DNA from: JABFWF01 sp035539135
GTDB lineage: Bacteria; Pseudomonadota; Gammaproteobacteria; Xanthomonadales; Xanthomonadaceae
Length of the DNA stretch: 64,000 nucleotides
Assembly (NCBI GenBank): GCA_035539135.1
Contig: DATLJD010000008.1
Coordinates: 124,001-188,000 of the forward strand
Direction of reading: 5' to 3'
The notes below the pieces were generated by a model. It did no database searches and was not told the DNA's origin. It saw nothing but the letters and a program-made list of their open reading frames with translations. The position numbers and the translations under genes are program-made. This document shows, piece by piece, positions 43,605 through 50,769 of this stretch (within the stretch, counting starts at the first letter, position 1; the number at the start of each line of letters is the position of its first letter).

Positions 43605-43923
43605 GCGAATTCCCCTGTGGTTGGTTGTCTTTGAAGCGGGCTCGCGTGCATGCAGCACGGATCCCGATCGCGTCAGGCCAGCAGCAGGCTCGGTTGTCCT
43701 TCCCCAAGGCAACCGGAATCGCGTCCACCAGGCGCACGCGCCCAGTTCGGCTGGAATGACGAGTGGGGGCGCAGCTTGTGCCGTTGCCTCGCGGGACGCA
43801 AGGAGGTGACTGCAGGTAGCGGGCGTGCTTTTCCGGCAGACACCCTGCGAAGCAGAACCCCTGCGAGCCCTGATCCTCATGGCGCTAGCGCGGAAAGTGA
43901 ACCTGACCCCGTTAGTCCCCTGC
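43605..43923. other. Noncoding spacer at the distal end of the cassette array
   Basis: 319 bp without a convincing gene on either strand. It holds copy 1 of the AAAGTGAACCTGACCCC repeat (43894-43910) and an imperfect hairpin near 43692-43712 (CGGTTGTCCTT against AAGGCAACCG). The promoter of the 43155-43604 lipoprotein gene should lie here. Confidence 0.5.
43894..43916 (-). repeat. GGGGTCAGGTTCACTTT repeat, copy 1
   Basis: The plus strand reads AAAGTGAACCTGACCCC then GTTAGTCCCC. The 17-base core is identical to copy 2 at 44453-44469. It lies just 3' of the minus-strand gene ending at 43924. Confidence 0.8.
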
Positions 43924-44319
43924 CTAACCGCCACGAAACAGCATCTTGACCGACGTCCAGAAGATCAAGCCACACAGCGTCCAGATCAGAGCGTCCTTGG
44001 CGGCCTTGTTTCGGCCTGAGAAGAACTGCCAGCAGGCGATGAGCAGCCCCGGTAGAGGCGTGAGGAGGAAGCACAGAACCTTGAGCGCGTCATGAAGCGA
44101 CTTGTTGCGCTCCTCCGGCTCGGACGCGCTAGCAAAGCCCTTGTCCACCACGACGGGCTCTCCGCTCGCGATGCCGCGCTTTTCCAATTCCTCCCGCGCA
44201 AGCGCGACCGCCTCCGAAATATATTCCATCGTAGAACTACCCGCGATCCTCAGCAGGGCAGCATCATCGAGAAGCTCGTACCGCCGCCGAACCGCTGCCG
44301 GGTCAAAGTACTCAGTCAC
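43924..44319 (-). CDS. Hypothetical membrane protein, probable cassette gene
   Basis: 131 residues from GTG 44319. The N-terminal half is soluble and acidic (MTEYFDPAAVRRRYELLDDAALLRIA, with ALAREELEKRGI); the C-terminal half has two membrane helices (VLCFLLTPLPGLLIACWQFF and ALIWTLCGLIFWTSVKMLF). No family is recognised. The helix ALAREELEKRGI is common in small membrane proteins with a DUF-type N-domain. It is the most distal member of the co-oriented array. Confidence 0.6.
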   Translation of the reverse strand: MTEYFDPAAVRRRYELLDDAALLRIAGSSTMEYISEAVALAREELEKRGIASGEPVVVDKGFASASEPEERNKSLHDALKVLCFLLTPLPGLLIACWQFFSGRNKAAKDALIWTLCGLIFWTSVKMLFRGG

Positions 44320-44452
44320 CCCTCACCCCCCGAACTTCCTATAAAAAGTGGCAGTGTTACATGCGGTTCTGCACAGTGTCAGGAAATGAAAACTGTCTTT
44401 TCTTGCTCAAGCTGAGCAAGTCCTGCGACTGTCGGGCCGGAGCAAACGGCGA

Positions 44453-44475
44453 AAAGTGAACCTGACCCCATAAGT
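44453..44475 (-). repeat. GGGGTCAGGTTCACTTT repeat, copy 2
   Basis: Core identical to copy 1 over 17 bases, followed on the plus strand by ATAAGTCGCCC. It lies 12 bp 3' of the lipoprotein gene ending at 44487. Confidence 0.8.
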
Positions 44476-44486
44476 CGCCCTCCCCG

Positions 44487-44945
44487 CTACGGCCCTGGCA
44501 CCGCGTACGTGGCGCCGCGAATGCAATTCTCGGCGTCGGCACGATTGGGGAATTCATCCACGGTCAGAACCCCCCAGCCATGTCCGGTCACCCCCGCCCA
44601 CACAATGGGGACGTCGTTTGCCTGGGTTTGTATCGTCAGCGTTCCACTCTTGCCTCCCGGATGGAAGTCGAGGTAGATGTTGTGGTTGCCCGGCTCCAGT
44701 ACGGCGTGGGCGAAGGTATTGGGCTTCAAAGTGCCGATGTCCTGGTTATCCACCATGACGGTCGTGTGGTTGCCTGCCCCGACAAAAGCCGCGTCTTCGC
44801 GGCACACATAAAGGCTTACCTTGCCCGGAACCGGCTCGAATTTCTTCAGTTCCGCCTGAGTGTCCTCGGATCCCATCCGAACCGTTGCGCAACTGGTCAG
44901 CGAGATCGCTACCAGCGAGATGCAACCTAACGCGACGCTCTTCAT
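44487..44945 (-). CDS. Lipoprotein, DUF2846-like
   Basis: 152 residues from ATG 44945, preceded by AGGGAGG. Lipobox AISLTSC (Cys at about 19). The body VSLYVCREDAAFVGAGNHTTV, DNQDIGTLKPNTFAHAVLEPG and NHNIYL follows the DUF2846 pattern: a strand, a short ligand loop, then G-x-L and a pG-x-H turn. Function of that family is unknown. It directly follows a degenerate attC-like site, so it reads as an integron-cassette gene. Confidence 0.7.
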   Translation of the reverse strand: MKSVALGCISLVAISLTSCATVRMGSEDTQAELKKFEPVPGKVSLYVCREDAAFVGAGNHTTVMVDNQDIGTLKPNTFAHAVLEPGNHNIYLDFHPGGKSGTLTIQTQANDVPIVWAGVTGHGWGVLTVDEFPNRADAENCIRGATYAVPGP

Positions 44946-44962
44946 CGACGCCTCCCTGGCGA

Positions 44963-45028
44963 TTGTTGGCCTTGCATCAGAATTGGACCGAACCGCGAAG
45001 CAGGTTCGGCTTGAAGGGCTTGCCAGGC
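44963..45028 (-). repeat. Degenerate attC-like site
   Basis: On the minus strand: AAGCCCTTCAAGCCGAACC, TGCTTCGCGG, TTCGGTCCAATTC, then GGCCAACAATC. The interior folds as an attC stem (AAGCCGAACC against GGTTCGG) but both core ends have decayed (GGCAAG in place of AACAAG, CCAACA in place of GTTAGG). It lies 74 bp past the stop of the 45103-45510 gene. Confidence 0.6.
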
Positions 45029-45102
45029 CGCGACGAGACGTGTCCGCGCTTGAGCAGCCATGCCGGAAACCCAGCCGCCAGGTCGCAGGCAAATGCACGA
45101 AC

Positions 45103-45510
45103 TCATGCGGATCCCTTGGGCCACACATGCTCCCCGACCGAGACACGCGTAATCCTGCCGGTCGCCGGTGACACGAGGAAGCGCGCGACGTAGCCCTTGT
45201 AGGCGCCGCCCCGCTCCCAGATCCTCCATTCGCAGGTGGCCCCTTCGGCGGTTAGCACGCACGGATCGCCCGTCTCCGGCAGTTGCTCCGCACGCAGCGG
45301 CCTGCCCACGAAGCGCCCCGCCGCCGCCCGAACGACCGGCAACGTCAGCTCCTCGGCCGAGTGGATGCCGGGCAACTCCAGGCTGTACGCCAGGCTGTCC
45401 CAGGCATCGAGGCACCCGCACACATCCGAGCTCCAACCCGCTGCCCCGGAGGTGCAGGCCGCCAAGGCCAGGACCAGCACGGAGGAAGAACGCCTGCCCT
45501 TCAAGGCCAC
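45103..45510 (-). CDS. Hypothetical lipoprotein, 135 aa
   Basis: GTG 45510 follows GAGGGGG; GTG 45537 is an in-frame alternative. Lipobox LVLALAAC gives an acylated Cys near residue 14. The mature part has Cys pairs (SSDVCGCLDAW, DPCVLTAEGATCEW) and a strand-rich end YVARFLVSPATGRITRVSVG. No family recognised. A GTGGCCTTG direct repeat spans the two candidate starts. Cassette-like position before a degenerate attC. Confidence 0.6.
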   Translation of the reverse strand: MALKGRRSSSVLVLALAACTSGAAGWSSDVCGCLDAWDSLAYSLELPGIHSAEELTLPVVRAAAGRFVGRPLRAEQLPETGDPCVLTAEGATCEWRIWERGGAYKGYVARFLVSPATGRITRVSVGEHVWPKGSA

Positions 45511-45567
45511 CCTAGTTACCCCCTCTCGCAAGGCCACCTGAAGCGAACGTGGCCATCTTTCATTCTC

Positions 45568-46035
45568 TCAGGACTCGAACCTCACGGGCTCCGTCCCGCG
45601 ATGCTTGGGGCGAATGACGACGGTGCCGGCCAGCTTGTCGTGCCAGCCTTGCTTGCGTGGATCGAATGCCACCCAGATGATGCCGAGGAACAAGGGCAGC
45701 ATCGCCACGAAGTAGGCGAGGTAGCGACTAATCGACTGGCCCACGGTCAGCGTGTTGCCGGTCCGGGCATCCACCACCCGCGCCGACACCGCCATCTTGC
45801 CGGGCGTCGCCTGCTTGTAGAGCCAGAACAGGATGACGCCGATCGCCGGGAGCACCCAGGAAATCAGGAAGTCGGCTGGGCCCGCAATGAACGGCTTGTC
45901 GACATCGGTGAAATAGCCCCAGCCGTAAATGGCCACCAGCACCGGGCTGGTGATGACCATCACGATGATGGCGTCGATGATCGAAGCGCCGACGCGTGGC
46001 CAGAAGCCCACGTACTCTGCATTGTCGTCCGGCAT
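45568..46035 (-). CDS. RDD-family membrane protein
   Basis: 155 residues from ATG 46035 (GAGGGGG upstream). The RDD domain is clear: VGFWPRVGASIIDAIIVMVI at the first helix, KQATPGKMAVSARVVDARTG, then SRYLAYFVAMLPLFLGIIWVAFDPRKQGWHDKLAGT. In place of the Arg-Asp-Asp it carries R-x-x-A-S-I-I-D. Members are three-helix proteins, some of them ion antiporters. Two GGGGTCAG-type repeats lie directly upstream. Confidence 0.85.
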   Translation of the reverse strand: MPDDNAEYVGFWPRVGASIIDAIIVMVITSPVLVAIYGWGYFTDVDKPFIAGPADFLISWVLPAIGVILFWLYKQATPGKMAVSARVVDARTGNTLTVGQSISRYLAYFVAMLPLFLGIIWVAFDPRKQGWHDKLAGTVVIRPKHRGTEPVRFES

Positions 46036-46066
46036 GAAAGCCCCCTCTGTCCTGGTCGAGCAGAAA

Positions 46067-46116
46067 GAAAATCTGACCCCCGTTACTTGCCCTAGCTTGA
46101 AAGTGAACTTGACCCC
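46067..46116 (-). repeat. GGGGTCAGGTTCACTTT repeat, copies 3 and 4
   Basis: Copy 3 at 46067-46081 is shortened (GAAAATCTGACCCCC), followed by GTTACTTGCCCTAGC. Copy 4 at 46099-46116 reads GAAAGTGAACTTGACCCC, one mismatch from copies 1 and 2. They fill the gap between the RDD gene and the membrane gene upstream. Confidence 0.78.
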
Positions 46117-46127
46117 GTTCTTGGCAC

Positions 46128-46706
46128 TCACTCAAGCAACCGGTTGAGCTGCTCCTCGTAGTTGGAGCGGAGTGTCATTCGTTGAGTGATCCGCTCGTTA
46201 ATCTCGTTCAGGTAGCCCGGAATCTCACGCGCCGAGAGTGGCGTCCCGTCCACTTTCCTAGCAGTACCAGCATGATGATTTGCTGCTTGATCCAGAACGA
46301 ACTGGATGTGCATTCGATGGATCTGAACCTCACCCATGATCGAGTTGATCAGCGCGGAGAGCGCGGCGACCTTCACCGAGGTTTGCGCTGAGGTCGCCTG
46401 TCGTTCTTGAGATTCCGATGTGGCTTCAAGTGCAGCGCGAGTTTCTGCTAGCTCTTGCTTTTGCAACGCCACAGATCTGGTAAGCCAATAGAACGCGGCG
46501 AAAGCCACCAGGGGATTGAGAAGACCGCCTAAATAGTCTCCGAATTGCCCCCAAATCTCTGGATCCGACGACAGACCTTCGCGCTTCACAAGCCAGAACC
46601 ACAAAACATACGCCGACACAACCAGCATGGCGAAAATCACAACAAGCAGCCGCGATCTGCGGATGCTCAACGAAAACGAATCGGCAGCTTTCCCGTCAGT
46701 TGCCAT
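46128..46706 (-). CDS. Membrane protein resembling the N-terminal module of AbiC-type phage-defence proteins
   Basis: 192 residues. Two membrane helices (about 18-40 and 55-75), the second in the segment WGQFGDYLGGLLNPLVAF, then a coiled coil (LQKQELAETRAALEATSES) and a soluble helical C-terminus. The fGdylGGllNPl motif between helices followed by an E-L-x-x-T-R coiled coil resembles putative phage abortive-infection proteins (putAbiC), as I recall that family. Defence function is therefore a hypothesis. It starts 18 bp after a truncated attC. Confidence 0.6.
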   Translation of the reverse strand: MATDGKAADSFSLSIRRSRLLVVIFAMLVVSAYVLWFWLVKREGLSSDPEIWGQFGDYLGGLLNPLVAFAAFYWLTRSVALQKQELAETRAALEATSESQERQATSAQTSVKVAALSALINSIMGEVQIHRMHIQFVLDQAANHHAGTARKVDGTPLSAREIPGYLNEINERITQRMTLRSNYEEQLNRLLE

Positions 46707-46721
46707 GATGCTTCCTGTGCA

Positions 46722-46750
46722 ATGTTGGGCTTGAATGACTTGTTAGGAGG
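46722..46750 (-). repeat. Truncated attC site
   Basis: On the minus strand: TCCTAACAAGTC, ATTCAAGCCC, AACATTGC. This is the first half of an attC (core CCTAAC plus the AAGTC-ATTCAAGCC arm) with the complementary half missing. It starts 5 bp after the stop at 46755. Confidence 0.65.
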
Positions 46751-46754
46751 GCAA

Positions 46755-47186
46755 CTACCGACCGCACTGTACGCTGAGTTTTGACGGATCGCTGTCCCGC
46801 ATGTGGGGCGCAAGCACTTGACCAATGACAAAGTTGACGCCGTGCTTGGCCATAATTGCTCGGAGCTGTGTAGTGCAAAAGAGATTTGCCCAATCCTCCA
46901 TTTTTTTTGAGTTTGAAATGTAGGCGGCGTCTTCGTCGCTCACGACCTCGTCAAGTAGATATTTGGGCTGTTTTGACGTGTAGTAGACGATGTATGTCGT
47001 CATTACATCCGCGCTTGTGTCCTCAACCCGTTGGAATTGCAACCCCTCACTAGAATGGCTTCGCTGAAAGTCGGTTCCATACCGGGCGATTTCTTCGGCG
47101 GCAGTTGGCTCGGGTGGTGGATCCTCTGAGCAAGCGGCGAGCGTAACGAGAAGAGCGAGAAGCGGGGACGTCAAATTGCGGGTCAT
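46755..47186 (-). CDS. Hypothetical lipoprotein, cassette gene
   Basis: 143 residues from ATG 47186, 12 bp after the right end of the attC at 47198. Lipobox LVTLAAC (Cys19). The mature part is acidic and helical (EDPPPEPTAAEEIARYG) with FCTTQLRAIMAKHGVNFVIG near the end and a final Cys. No family recognised. It has its own position between two attC sites, the standard layout of a cassette. Confidence 0.7.
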   Translation of the reverse strand: MTRNLTSPLLALLVTLAACSEDPPPEPTAAEEIARYGTDFQRSHSSEGLQFQRVEDTSADVMTTYIVYYTSKQPKYLLDEVVSDEDAAYISNSKKMEDWANLFCTTQLRAIMAKHGVNFVIGQVLAPHMRDSDPSKLSVQCGR

Positions 47187-47197
47187 CTTCGTTTGCC

Positions 47198-47257
47198 CCC
47201 TAACGCCTGAGTTAAGCCGCGCCGCGAAGCGGCGTCGGCTTGGACGAATTGTTAGCT
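47198..47257 (-). repeat. Intact integron attC site
   Basis: 60 bp. The minus strand begins AGCTAACAATTCGTCC, continues AAGCCGACGCCGCTTCG and ends GGCTTAACTCAGGCGTTAGG. Core sites AGCTAAC and GTTAGGG bracket a long imperfect palindrome whose sequence is close to the attC of aadA-type cassettes. It starts 4 bp past the TAA of the DUF1963 gene. Its left core AGCTAAC is exactly complementary to the GTTAGCT at the head of the same cassette (47946-47952). Confidence 0.92.
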
Positions 47258-47261
47258 GTGC

Positions 47262-47939
47262 TTAGTAGAACTGACACGACCAACTCCACTCGCCGGCGGG
47301 GGAACGGAAAAAATAGCCGCGACCATTATCCGCCCACATCCAGCCGACCTTTTCCTCCGAAGCAACCTGGAACACGTAATTCTCGAGCCCGACGCCATGT
47401 TGAATGTCCGTTGGGTATCCGCCGAACTTGGTGCCACCGTAACGTGAGAACGAGCTGAAGAACGCATCCCCGGCTTCCTCGTCCTCGTTTACCGGAGTTA
47501 GGTCAAAAATCTCCCACGCGTCCTCCCAGCCGGGCGCATCGTCTTCGACACGGCTCCACACCACTGGGAACGGTCGGAGACGGCCGCAATTCGCTTCGAT
47601 GGGCACGAGGCCCTGAAGACTTGAGTACTCGCGGATTAGCCAGCCCTCTCCATGAGGGCGATCAAATGGGTGCTGCCCGTGGTTCTGGTAGAGCACCAGC
47701 AGTTCGATGCCTTGCAACTCCCGCGGGACCACCGGCAAGTCACGCACGCGAACCTGCAACAGCGGGAACATGGGCTCGCCTTGCCATTCGGGGAGGGGCT
47801 CGCCCGGCAGCCCGACGGCCTTGCAGAACCAAGAGGCGGCGGGATCTGCAGGCGGCCTGAAGCCGCCGACCTGAGCCAACGCCGCTGGGCGTAGCTTGGA
47901 TCGCAGCTCTTCGAGGACTTCATTCGCCTGTGGCGTCAT
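47262..47939 (-). CDS. DUF1963-family protein, cassette gene
   Basis: 225 residues from ATG 47939. The DUF1963 (YwqG-like) pattern is visible in MFPLLQVRVRDLPVVPREL, LLVLYQNHGQHPF and the C-terminal TKFGGYPTDIQHGV, YVFQVASEEKVGWMWADNGRGYFF. The fold is a beta-rich SUFU/YwqG type of unknown function. It is first in the cassette array: GTTAGCT lies 7 bp upstream of the ATG and the attC follows the stop by 4 bp. Confidence 0.82.
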   Translation of the reverse strand: MTPQANEVLEELRSKLRPAALAQVGGFRPPADPAASWFCKAVGLPGEPLPEWQGEPMFPLLQVRVRDLPVVPRELQGIELLVLYQNHGQHPFDRPHGEGWLIREYSSLQGLVPIEANCGRLRPFPVVWSRVEDDAPGWEDAWEIFDLTPVNEDEEAGDAFFSSFSRYGGTKFGGYPTDIQHGVGLENYVFQVASEEKVGWMWADNGRGYFFRSPAGEWSWSCQFY

Positions 47940-47945
47940 GGGCAC

Positions 47946-47952
47946 AGCTAAC
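47946..47952 (-). other. Cassette head: integron core site GTTAGCT
   Basis: The minus strand reads GGCGTTAGCTGTGCCC before ATG 47939. A crossover between G and TT here and at 47204 would release a circular cassette whose R' site (GTTAGCT) pairs perfectly with the R'' AGCTAAC at 47251-47257. No attI or integrase is seen upstream; a terminator and a CsgG-like gene follow instead. Confidence 0.75.
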
Positions 47953-47980
47953 GCCAATTCGGCGGCAAATTCGGCGCCTT

Positions 47981-48014
47981 AAAAGTATTACACCCCGCGA
48001 TCGGGGTGTAATAC
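47981..48014 (-). terminator. Rho-independent terminator of the CsgG-like gene
   Basis: Perfect 12-bp stem GTATTACACCCC / GGGGTGTAATAC (47985-47996 with 48003-48014) followed on the minus strand by TTTT. It lies 18 nt past the stop codon. Confidence 0.88.
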
Positions 48015-48032
48015 GAGCAGATGGCGGCGCTC

Positions 48033-48974
48033 TCAGCGCGCCAACCCGAACAAATTCGACGACACCCACCCCTTGTTCCCCAGCTCGTCCTCGACCTCCC
48101 ACATCACGCCCTGCTTGTTGCCGGTCGGGTAGAGCAGCATGCCGACCTCGAGCGGGCGGACGGCGGTCTTGCCGTCGGGGGCGGCGAACAGGCGGCCGGG
48201 CTTCTGCATTGACACGGCCTGCTGCACGTTGGCCTCGGACGCGTTGGCAGGCAGGCCGCCGAGCTGGGCGACGAGGTCGGTGTAGGCCTGCAGGTAGGCG
48301 AGCGTGATGACCTGGCCGATCTCGGTGTTGTTGTAGCCGGTCGCGCCGACGCCGCCGAAGGCGCCCCAGAACACGCCGGCGCCCGCGCCCCAGCCGAGGT
48401 CGGTCTTGCTGGCGTGGCCCTCGGTCATCGCCAGCTGCTCGGACGAGCGCACGTCGGTGACGGTGAGCACGACGTCGGCGGTCTTGCGCTTGATGTTGAT
48501 GCCGCCGATCAGCGCGCCGACGTTGCGGTTGCCGACCAGGCCGCCGAGCGCGGCGCCGATGTTGTTGCCGCTGGAGTCGTTGTTGGACGCCACCAGGTCC
48601 GGCACCAGCACGTAGTCGGCGGCCTTGACCTGGCCCTTGCCGAGGTTGGAGCCGGGGCGCAGGTCGCCGCCGCTGGCGAGCTCGCGCTCGGCCTTGGCCG
48701 CGGCCATGCCCTTGCCGCGGTCGAGCAGGGTGAAGCAGCGCGAGCGGTTGACGAAGACCTTGATCACCGAGGTCGGCGAGCCGAGCTGGTTCTGGGTCCA
48801 CCAGTTGGACTCGGGCTCGACCACGGCGATGGTGCCGAGGTTGCGGCTGCACTGCGGGATCTGCGCGGTCTTCTGCGCGCGTTGTTCCTGCGCGCTGGCG
48901 GCGGTGGCGGGCTGGGCGGCGGCGAAGACGGCGAGGCCGCCGATCAGGGCGGCGGTCAGGCGGGACGGGATCAT
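48033..48974 (-). CDS. CsgG-like/curli-assembly-type secreted protein with SH3-like tail
   Basis: 313 residues with signal peptide (MIPSRLTAALIGGLAVFAAAQPATA). The CsgG-type fold shows in FVNRSRCFTLLDRGKGMAAAKAERELA, VLVPDLVASNNDSSGNN, GINIKRKTADVVLTVTDVRSSEQLAMTEG and TLAYLQAYTDLVAQLG. The C-terminus from about 255 (VGMLLYPTGNKQGVMWEVEDELGNKGWVSS) looks like an SH3b or similar domain. There is no lipobox, unlike true CsgG, so it is probably periplasmic. No csgA/B genes are adjacent. Confidence 0.75.
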   Translation of the reverse strand: MIPSRLTAALIGGLAVFAAAQPATAASAQEQRAQKTAQIPQCSRNLGTIAVVEPESNWWTQNQLGSPTSVIKVFVNRSRCFTLLDRGKGMAAAKAERELASGGDLRPGSNLGKGQVKAADYVLVPDLVASNNDSSGNNIGAALGGLVGNRNVGALIGGINIKRKTADVVLTVTDVRSSEQLAMTEGHASKTDLGWGAGAGVFWGAFGGVGATGYNNTEIGQVITLAYLQAYTDLVAQLGGLPANASEANVQQAVSMQKPGRLFAAPDGKTAVRPLEVGMLLYPTGNKQGVMWEVEDELGNKGWVSSNLFGLAR

Positions 48975-49131
48975 GCGGAACCTCACGGATGGACGACAGG
49001 AAGCCGTGGCCGGCGGGCGTGGCCGCAAGCCTTCGGTGTGAGGAACGCGTGATGGGCGCGCGTGCGGTCAGCCGCGGCGCGCGCGGACGCCCGGGTGGCG
49101 TGATTGGCTCAGCGGTGGCGGGCCGCGGCGG

Positions 49132-50190
49132 TCAGTGCGCGCGGGCGCGGGACAGGTTTTCGTCGTCCTCGCCCGCCGTCTGGGGGGCGCCTTCGCGGGC
49201 GGCCAGCACGCCGGCCCAGGGCGCGCCGCCGAGGGCCAGCGCCTGCAGCCATTCCTCGCGCAAACCTTCCTCGCGAACGATGGCCTCCAGGCGCGCGCGC
49301 ACGTCGTCGGGCACGCGCGGCTTGCCGCTCGGGAAGAAGCTGGCGGCCAAGCGCTGGCGCAGGGCTTCGGGCAGGTACGCGCGCGCCTGCCGACCCAGCC
49401 ACGGGCGCAGGCCGGACGCGCGCAGCAGCCGGTTGGCGCGCGGGAAGCGCGGGGTGCGGGCGCCGTTGGCGCGCGGCAGTTCGGCCGGCGCGCTGTCGAG
49501 GGGCAGGCCGAGGAAGTCGAACAGGTGGCGCAGGGTGCCGTTGGGGTCCTCGCACAGGCGCTCGAAGGACAGCACGCAAACCTGGCTGGTCGGGAAGTGC
49601 GCGAGGTAGCGGCGCAACTGCGGCAGGTAGCGGCTGGTGCCGAGGTAGAAGCAGCTGTTGCCCCAGTGGGCGGCGGCGCCGAGCGCGCGCTCCTTCTCCA
49701 CCAGCCGCAGCAGCGGCTCCACGGTGCGGCCCTGGCTGACCTCCATCGCGTGGTGCGAGAGGATCCGCTCCACCGGTTCGCGGAAGATCATGATGATGCG
49801 CGCGTCGGGCGCGTAGGCGGCGATGTTGCGCGCGGCGTCGTGCGAGGACAGGTACTGGGTGGAGCATTCGCCGACCAGCGGCTGGTCGCCGGCGCCTTCG
49901 TACAGGCGCGCGTAGTCGGCTGCGGAATGGACGAGGTGGAAGTGGACCGGCTCGCGCACCGGCGCATCCAGGTACGCCGCGAGGTCCATCTGCCGCTGCC
50001 CTTCGAACCACGGCACCATCTGCTGGCGCACATCGGTGCAGAAGTGGCAGGGCTCCTTGATCGGCGACATGAAGAAGTCGGGATGCGCCGCCAGCACCCG
50101 CGCGAGCGAGGTGGTGCCGGCCTTGGGCGCGCCGACCAGGAAGACGTTGGGTTTGCGGGGCGCGGGCGCCTGGGCGGGCTGCGCGTTCAT
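49132..50190 (-). CDS. Sulfotransferase family protein
   Basis: 352 residues. The 5'-phosphosulfate loop binding PAPS is GAPKAGTTSLARVL at residues ~21-34, and the 3'-phosphate motif follows at IIMIFREPVERILSHHAMEV. Family patches GECSTQYLSS and LSFERLCEDPNGTLRHLFDFLGLP are present. It transfers sulfate from PAPS to a sugar, lipid or other acceptor, unknown here. Start ATG 50190 chosen; GTG 50202 would add MRGA. No neighbouring cys genes. Confidence 0.88.
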   Translation of the reverse strand: MNAQPAQAPAPRKPNVFLVGAPKAGTTSLARVLAAHPDFFMSPIKEPCHFCTDVRQQMVPWFEGQRQMDLAAYLDAPVREPVHFHLVHSAADYARLYEGAGDQPLVGECSTQYLSSHDAARNIAAYAPDARIIMIFREPVERILSHHAMEVSQGRTVEPLLRLVEKERALGAAAHWGNSCFYLGTSRYLPQLRRYLAHFPTSQVCVLSFERLCEDPNGTLRHLFDFLGLPLDSAPAELPRANGARTPRFPRANRLLRASGLRPWLGRQARAYLPEALRQRLAASFFPSGKPRVPDDVRARLEAIVREEGLREEWLQALALGGAPWAGVLAAREGAPQTAGEDDENLSRARAH

Positions 50191-50461
50191 CGCGCCACGC
50201 ACCCGGGGCGGGGCGTTTCACGGCCCGCCGGCGCGCGCGCGATGGAGGGGCCGGCCCACGCGGGGGCCGGGCGTGCGGCGGTGACGCGCAGATCCTTCAC
50301 GCGACGCCACCCGAAGGCACGGGACGGGGGCATGTCCGGGGTCCATTTCGACGTTGGCGCCGATGGTGGCAGGCAGGCCCGCCACGGCCGCGTGAAACAT
50401 CACGGTGCCCGCGCCCGCGCGTGAGGTTGGGTTCACGCCGGGGCGCGCCCATAATCGGCGG

Positions 50462-50740
50462 ATGGAAATCAAATCCGACAATCCCGAGCACGGCTTCCAG
50501 TTTCCCGGCGTGTTCGAGATCACCGCGATGGGGCCGGCCGGCAGCGGCCTGGAGGAAACGATCCCCTCGCTGCTGGAAGCGGCCGGGCTGACGGTGCTGC
50601 GCGAGTCGGTGAGCACGCGCGAGTCCAGCGGCGGCAAGTTCGTGTCGGTGCGGCTGAGCTTCGGCGCGGAATCGCGCGAGCAGTACGAAGTCGCGCACGC
50701 GGTGCTGCGCGAGCATCCGGAAGTGAAGTGGACGCTGTGA
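50462..50740 (+). CDS. ybeD: YbeD/DUF493 family protein
   Basis: 92 residues with the DUF493 ACT-like fold: FQFPGVFEITAMGPAGSGLEETIPSLLEAAG, then KFVSVRLSFGAESREQYEVAHAVLREHPEVKWTL. Position directly before lipB-lipA matches E. coli ybeD-lipB-lipA and supports the call. Function is unknown; a regulatory ACT-type role is proposed for the family. The 259 bp upstream hold no gene that I can support. Confidence 0.92.
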   Translation: MEIKSDNPEHGFQFPGVFEITAMGPAGSGLEETIPSLLEAAGLTVLRESVSTRESSGGKFVSVRLSFGAESREQYEVAHAVLREHPEVKWTL

Positions 50741-50769
50741 GCGCTTCGCTGCTTCGCTCGCCCGCGGGC

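Noticed and set aside
43922..43928. GTTAGGC overlapping the stop codon at 43924 as another attC core
   Set aside because: No complementary core or folded stem is found within 150 bp, so the 7-mer alone is not evidence of a site.
47985..48014. Hairpin before the cassette array as part of an attI or attC site
   Set aside because: A perfect short stem with a T tract next to a stop codon is a terminator; the core motifs RYYYAAC/GTTRRRY are absent from it.
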